This document shows positions 60,134-64,000 of a stretch of DNA of 64,000 nt, in pieces (positions within the stretch are counted from its first letter, which is position 1; each line of letters starts with the position of its first letter). Origin of the DNA: an uncultured Lachnospiraceae bacterium (lineage in GTDB: Bacteria; Bacillota; Clostridia; Lachnospirales; Lachnospiraceae); contig CAJUFL010000003.1 of NCBI GenBank assembly GCA_910585605.1, forward strand, positions 1 to 64,000, read 5' to 3'. The position numbers were made by a program, and so were the translations under genes. The notes under the pieces were generated by a model. It saw only the letters and a list, made by a program, of their open reading frames with translations, was not told the origin of the DNA and did no database searches.

Positions 60134-60709
60134 TTACTTAATCAAACCGGAAAATCCGAAAAAAGCCATTGCCATCAAGCCGGCAGTGATCAGTACGATC
60201 GGAGTTCCTTTAAAAGATTCCGGAATATTATTATATTCAATCTTTTCCCTGATTCCCGCCATAATCACAATGGCGATAGTAAACCCTACTGCTGTTCCAA
60301 AGCCATTAACTACAGAAGTAACAAAGTTATAGGATTTCTGTACATTGATCAGTGCGATACCAAGAACTGCACAGTTCGTCGTAATAAGAGGAAGATATAC
60401 TCCTAATGCAGAATATAACGAAGGTATCATTTTTTTCAAAAACATTTCTACAAACTGAACCAGTGCAGCGATAACCAGTATAAATACAATGGTCTGCAAG
60501 TATGTAATGTTGAGTTTTTCCAAAACAAATGTATAGATAAGACTTGTCACGGCAGATGCAATGGTGATGACAAAGATAACTGCACCACCCATTCCTGCTG
60601 CCGTCTCCACTTTCTTAGAAACCCCTATGAACGGACATAATCCTAAAAACTGGCTTAATACCACATTATTGACCAGTGCTGCACCCACAGCAATTAAAAA
60701 TAAGTTCAT
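60134..60709 (-). CDS. rnfA: RnfA, Rnf complex membrane subunit
   Basis: 191 aa, six spans. QFLGLCPFIGV (Cys25) and LPLITTNCAVLGIAL carry the two cysteines that form half of the membrane-embedded 2Fe-2S site with RnfE. Its start (60709) overlaps the stop of the small polybasic ORF by ATGA, and GGAGG for it lies within that ORF's last codons. Usual length. Confidence 0.96.
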   Translation of the reverse strand: MNLFLIAVGAALVNNVVLSQFLGLCPFIGVSKKVETAAGMGGAVIFVITIASAVTSLIYTFVLEKLNITYLQTIVFILVIAALVQFVEMFLKKMIPSLYSALGVYLPLITTNCAVLGIALINVQKSYNFVTSVVNGFGTAVGFTIAIVIMAGIREKIEYNNIPESFKGTPIVLITAGLMAMAFFGFSGLIK

Positions 60710-60939
60710 CTTTTACGCCTCCTTCGCAATGTACGGTTTAATTTGGCAGTTTCCCTTTTTGCCCTTACCCTTTTTTTACGTTCCATTGCTTTCATTTTTC
60801 TCTTTCCGGCTCTTTTCATGCGTTGATACCGTTTCATACGTACCCGCCTGATTCGCTCAAACCTCTTGATTCTGCGTTTCTGTCTTTTTAAGCTTTTACA
60901 TTTTTTCTGAAGGATTTTTCTGTTTTTCTTTGCGGGCAT
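60706..60939 (-). CDS. 77-aa polybasic small protein nested in the rnf operon
   Basis: 77 aa starting MPAKKNRKILQKKC. 42 of 77 residues are Lys or Arg, only three are acidic, and there is one Cys. An AAGGAGGAGG ribosome site lies 6 nt upstream of ATG 60939, inside the rnfE 3' end; the gene overlaps rnfE by 44 bp and its stop overlaps the rnfA start (ATGA). The C-terminal RRRRKR is encoded by the same bases that form the rnfA ribosome site. All six arginine codons are used, unlike a simple repeat expansion. I do not recognise it. It could bind nucleic acid, ribosomes or acidic membrane, or be a translational spacer. Its reality needs support from other genomes. Confidence 0.6.
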   Translation of the reverse strand: MPAKKNRKILQKKCKSLKRQKRRIKRFERIRRVRMKRYQRMKRAGKRKMKAMERKKRVRAKRETAKLNRTLRRRRKR

Positions 60940-61660
60940 TGTCAGCCTCCTCCTTTTCCCTTGCCACACTTTCTGCTGTAAAGAGTTTACCCTTACACAT
61001 ACCGTTCGTACAGACCTCGCATCCATTTTCCTTTTCGCAGAACAGTACCCCTTTTTTCACATCATCTTCTTTATATTTCCGTACCTTATTCTGTACTGCC
61101 ACAATACAGGCCAGTACAAAAAAAGCTCCCGGTGCAAGAATCAGAATCGTAACTGGTTCATAACTTTTCGGCATAAACCGTAAACCAAAAATACTGCCGC
61201 TTCCAAACAGTTCCCTGAAAATTCCAATCGCAGTCAAGCCAACGGTAAACCCAAGCCCCATACCGATACCATCAAACATGGAAAGCCATATATTATTCTT
61301 AGATGCATAACTTTCTGCACGACCTAAAATAATACAGTTTACAACAATCAGTGGAATATAAATTCCCAGGCTGTCATATAAAGAAGGCACAAATCCTTCC
61401 AAAAGAAATTGTACAATCGTTACAAAAGAAGCAACAACGACAATATATGCAGGAATACGGACCTTATCCGGTATTACTTTCCTAAGTGCAGATATCATCA
61501 TATTGCTTAATATCAAAATCACTGTCGTGGTCAGCCCCATACCCAGACCATTGATAGCAGAAGTAGTTACTGCCATTGTAGGGCACATACCCAGCATCTG
61601 TACAAAGGTAGGATTTTCCGTGACCATGCCACATTTCAAACGTTCCCATGTCTTATTCAT
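60896..61660 (-). CDS. rnfE: RnfE, Rnf membrane subunit with Cys-containing tail
   Basis: 254 aa. Cys26 in QMLGMCPTMAV and Cys109 in IPLIVVNCIILGRAES match the membrane 2Fe-2S ligands shared with RnfA, and six spans are visible. The C-terminal ~65 residues (190-254) extend beyond typical RnfE (~200 aa) and contain Cys208, 214, 217 and 222 in FCEKENGCEVCTNGMC, followed by a charged Lys/Glu tail. The tail may bind metal or another subunit. The last 44 bp also encode the start of the polybasic ORF. Confidence 0.94.
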   Translation of the reverse strand: MNKTWERLKCGMVTENPTFVQMLGMCPTMAVTTSAINGLGMGLTTTVILILSNMMISALRKVIPDKVRIPAYIVVVASFVTIVQFLLEGFVPSLYDSLGIYIPLIVVNCIILGRAESYASKNNIWLSMFDGIGMGLGFTVGLTAIGIFRELFGSGSIFGLRFMPKSYEPVTILILAPGAFFVLACIVAVQNKVRKYKEDDVKKGVLFCEKENGCEVCTNGMCKGKLFTAESVAREKEEADNARKEKQKNPSEKM

Positions 61661-62264
61661 TGTCCTGCCCCTCCTCTTCTAATGTACTGATATAGAAAAG
61701 TCCTGCATTTACACCGTTTGTCACTGCATTGGTAGTGATCGTTGCTCCAGAAAGTGCATCTATCTCATTCTCTGCCACAGCACCACTTTTTGTATACACA
61801 AAGCTTGCAGTATTTTTATGTGCGAACTGTTTCTTAAAATCGCCTTCTGTTGCCTTCATGCCAAGACCTGCTGTCTCACTGATGGATAAAAAGGAAATAC
61901 CATTTACTGTTCCGTCTGCCTTTACACCCATGGCAAACTGAATATCACCGCCATATCCTTCATGATTGGTAACAGTCAATACATACCCTGCAAAGCTTCC
62001 GTTTTTATCCATTACCCGCATCACCTCATCAATCGTGGCATTAAAACCCTGTTTCTTAAGCGTATCTTCTGTTTTATTATTTAATTCAATTTTCTCAAAA
62101 GAAGAAGCTTCCGCAAACACTTCCTTGTATGCTTCCTCCTTTGCACGCTGCCGCTCTTCCTTAATCGGTTCTTTGGTAATCTCATAGACCAGTCCTAACA
62201 AAAGACCGGCAATCAGGGTAATCAGCATTAAGGAAACTGTATTTTTGATACCTTCACTATTCAT
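61653..62264 (-). CDS. rnfG: RnfG, FMN-binding Rnf subunit
   Basis: 203 aa. An N-terminal span (about 11-31) is followed by the FMN-binding domain with GYVLTVTNHEGYGGDIQF and DALSGATITTNAV, where the Thr receives covalent FMN. It passes electrons across the membrane in the Rnf complex. The gene overlaps rnfE by 8 bp and rnfD by 8 bp. Confidence 0.95.
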   Translation of the reverse strand: MNSEGIKNTVSLMLITLIAGLLLGLVYEITKEPIKEERQRAKEEAYKEVFAEASSFEKIELNNKTEDTLKKQGFNATIDEVMRVMDKNGSFAGYVLTVTNHEGYGGDIQFAMGVKADGTVNGISFLSISETAGLGMKATEGDFKKQFAHKNTASFVYTKSGAVAENEIDALSGATITTNAVTNGVNAGLFYISTLEEEGQDNE

Positions 62265-63210
62265 GTTTTACCGCCCCCTTTCCGAAAGCCTTTGGAACGG
62301 TTATACGCTCAATCAGCGGCACTAACAAATTCCCGATAATAATCGCATAAGACACACCTTCTGCGGAACCGCCAAAAATCCGGAATAAAAAGGTCAGTAC
62401 CCCCAATAAGATACCGAATAAAATCCTGCCGTTTGGTGTAATCGGAGATGTTACATAATCTGTTGCCATAAAAAATGCTCCAAGCATCAATCCGCCGCCA
62501 AACAAATGTGCCATTAAAAATGATATATCAATGCCCCGTCCTTGTGCTAAGCCATATAACAAAATGAATACGGCAAAAGAACCCAGATAGAAAACCGGAA
62601 TCCGATAATTGATAATTCCGGTAGCAAGCAGAAACAGACCACCGATCAGCAGTGCAACAGCCGATGTCTCACCAATGGTTCCTGCGGTTGTACCGAGAAA
62701 CATAGACATTACGTCTACACTCTCACCTGCTTTTAAGCTTGCAAGAGGCGTTGCTGTTGTAACCGCATCATATGTAAATGCTGTCATCCGTCCTGTGAAG
62801 GAAATCAGTAAAAAGCATCTGGCACCTAGTGCCGGATTCATGAAATTCTGCCCAAGTCCTCCAAACAGCTGCTTGACTACAATAATCGCAAAAAAGCTTC
62901 CCAATACCGGGAGCCAGAAAGGTACATCCGGCGGCAGATTAAGAGCTAATAGTAATCCTGTAAGCACAGCCGATAAATCCTTAACAGTAACCTTTTGTCC
63001 CATATTTTTCTGATAACATGCCTCAAACACAACACAGCTGATAACAGTAATCAAAATTGTGATAAACGCCTTGATTCCAAAATTATAAATTCCAAAAATG
63101 GTGGCCGGCATTAAGGCTACAATGACCTGCCCCATGATATTTGCTGTTGTTTCTTTATCCCTGATATGCGGGGAAGAAGAAATCTTCATTGTCTGTTCCA
63201 AAATGTCCAC
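62257..63210 (-). CDS. rnfD: RnfD, Rnf membrane subunit
   Basis: 317 aa with about nine spans. KISSSPHIRDKETTANIM is the N-terminal signature and DAVTTATPLASLKAG holds the Thr that binds FMN covalently. ALNLPPDVPFWLPVLGSFFAI and GARCFLLISFTGRMT are typical. It carries out ion-linked electron transfer with RnfG. The stop of rnfC lies 3 bp upstream. Confidence 0.95.
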   Translation of the reverse strand: MDILEQTMKISSSPHIRDKETTANIMGQVIVALMPATIFGIYNFGIKAFITILITVISCVVFEACYQKNMGQKVTVKDLSAVLTGLLLALNLPPDVPFWLPVLGSFFAIIVVKQLFGGLGQNFMNPALGARCFLLISFTGRMTAFTYDAVTTATPLASLKAGESVDVMSMFLGTTAGTIGETSAVALLIGGLFLLATGIINYRIPVFYLGSFAVFILLYGLAQGRGIDISFLMAHLFGGGLMLGAFFMATDYVTSPITPNGRILFGILLGVLTFLFRIFGGSAEGVSYAIIIGNLLVPLIERITVPKAFGKGAVKHE

Positions 63211-63213
63211 CTC

Positions 63214-64000
63214 CTATTTCTTTTTATCCGCCAGTATCTGTTTCCGTGTTCCTGCAATGATCTGGGTCAAATGCCGCTTTGCAGGACATACATATGAACA
63301 GCAGCCACATTCACAGCACTCCATACCGTCATACTTGATAAATCCCTCCATATCACCGTTACTGGCCAGCAGTGCCAGCTTATTAGGCATCACGCGTCCC
63401 GGACAGACCTCTACGCACCTACCGCACCGGATACAATTAGACGGTTCTGATGCTGACACAATATCCTCCCGGAAACAAAGCAGGGCAGAGGAGCCCTTTA
63501 CAATCGGCACATCAAGTGAAAACATTGCTTTTCCCATCATCGGACCACCTGAAATGATCTTTCCCGGATCCTCAATATTAAATCCTCCCACTGCATCGAT
63601 TAATTCCTGTACATTTGTTCCCAGTCTCACACGGAAATTGGCAGTATCTTCCACCGCATCACCAGTTACGGTTACAATACGCTCAAATAGTGGCCTTCCC
63701 TCAATAATCGCATTATATATAGCAACAATCGTATCGATATTATGAACAATACATCCTGCATCAGCCGGAAGCATGGAAGAATTAATTTTTCTTCCGGTAT
63801 TTGCATAGATGAGCTGCCGCTCAGCCCCCTGAGGATATTTGGTCTTTACTGGATTTACCGTTATATTATCTATATCTTTTGTAAGATCTGTAAGTTTTTT
63901 TATCGCATCTGGTTTATTGTCTTCTATTGCAATGATTCCCTTTGCATGGTCAAACAGGTTGATGACAATCTGAAGACCTTTCACAATTTTTTCCGGAATT
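63214..64000 (-). CDS. rnfC: RnfC, NADH-binding Rnf subunit (5' end outside window)
   Basis: The C-terminal 262 residues of RnfC; the frame runs through the window edge without a stop (IPEKIVKGLQIVINLF precedes), so the start is beyond 64000. Two 4Fe-4S motifs are present: CIRCGRCVEVCPGRV and CCECGCCSYVCPAKRH. The GGFNIEDPGKIISGGPMMG stretch fits the family's flavin/NAD region. It oxidises or reduces NAD(H) at the cytoplasmic side of the Rnf complex. It is the first gene of the operon visible here. Confidence 0.94.
   Translation of the reverse strand, partial: IPEKIVKGLQIVINLFDHAKGIIAIEDNKPDAIKKLTDLTKDIDNITVNPVKTKYPQGAERQLIYANTGRKINSSMLPADAGCIVHNIDTIVAIYNAIIEGRPLFERIVTVTGDAVEDTANFRVRLGTNVQELIDAVGGFNIEDPGKIISGGPMMGKAMFSLDVPIVKGSSALLCFREDIVSASEPSNCIRCGRCVEVCPGRVMPNKLALLASNGDMEGFIKYDGMECCECGCCSYVCPAKRHLTQIIAGTRKQILADKKK

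Noticed and set aside
63098..63745. 215-codon plus-strand frame opposite rnfC/rnfD
   Set aside because: Shadow ORF of two conserved genes, with no ribosome site.

Overview
The window comes from a motile, low-GC anaerobic Firmicute. The best guess is a flagellated Lachnospiraceae such as the Roseburia/Agathobacter group. That guess is inferred from gene content and order (a Bacillus-like fla/che cluster, CodY, LoaP, an Rnf complex and a YlmC/YmxH-type protein), not from a database match. Nearly every gene reads on the minus strand, so the biological order runs from high to low coordinates.

Right end (58136-64000): an rnf operon, rnfC(partial)-D-G-E-[77-aa polybasic ORF]-A-B, encoding a ferredoxin:NAD+ oxidoreductase ion pump. 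It converges on a plus-strand gene for an unrecognised single-pass membrane protein (58485-59306), whose predicted 5' leader holds two adjacent hairpins. Next come a YlmC/YmxH-like PRC-barrel gene, nrdR, a terminator, and comM-dprA-topA-codY (51634-57818). This is the order seen around codY in Bacillus, but without the intervening trmFO/xerC/hslVU genes.

Middle (17033-51520): a nearly complete fla/che cluster, flgB-flgC-fliE-F-G-H-I-J-motE-like-fliK-flgD-TIGR02530-flgE-flbD-motA-motB-fliL-fliM-fliY-cheY-fliO-P-Q-R-flhB-A-F-G-PilZ protein. A terminator and a predicted extended -10 promoter (26074-26166) then separate a chemotaxis/sigma block: cheB(no receiver)-cheA-cheW-cheC-cheD-membrane protein-sigD(fliA)-FapA-like-small hydrophilic protein-SwrB-like-MltG-N-like. 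These genes build the rotor, export apparatus, rod, hook and stator, and relay chemoreceptor signals through CheA/CheY. CheC and FliY act as CheY-P phosphatases, and c-di-GMP input comes through the PilZ protein.

Left part (1-16821): a specialised NusG paralogue (loaP), then a terminator, an operator-like dyad, a predicted promoter and a strongly structured leader of about 330 nt. This precedes a long minus-strand polysaccharide operon: GT4, GT2, EpsG-type polymerase, GT2, GT4, sulfotransferase, TagB/TagF-like glycerophosphotransferase, Wzx flippase, acyltransferase, SDR epimerase, TagD-like cytidylyltransferase, second acyltransferase and an HMGL-like aldolase. A decayed acyltransferase pseudogene lies at the window edge. 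The products suggest a cell-surface polysaccharide with sulfate, acyl and probably glycerol-phosphate substituents, whose long transcript is probably kept going by LoaP antitermination.

The most interesting non-standard signals are the LoaP-linked leader RNA, a 77-residue protein that is 55% Lys/Arg and translationally nested between rnfE and rnfA, a 75-83 bp inverted-repeat element present twice 40 kb apart, and a CheB reduced to its methylesterase domain.
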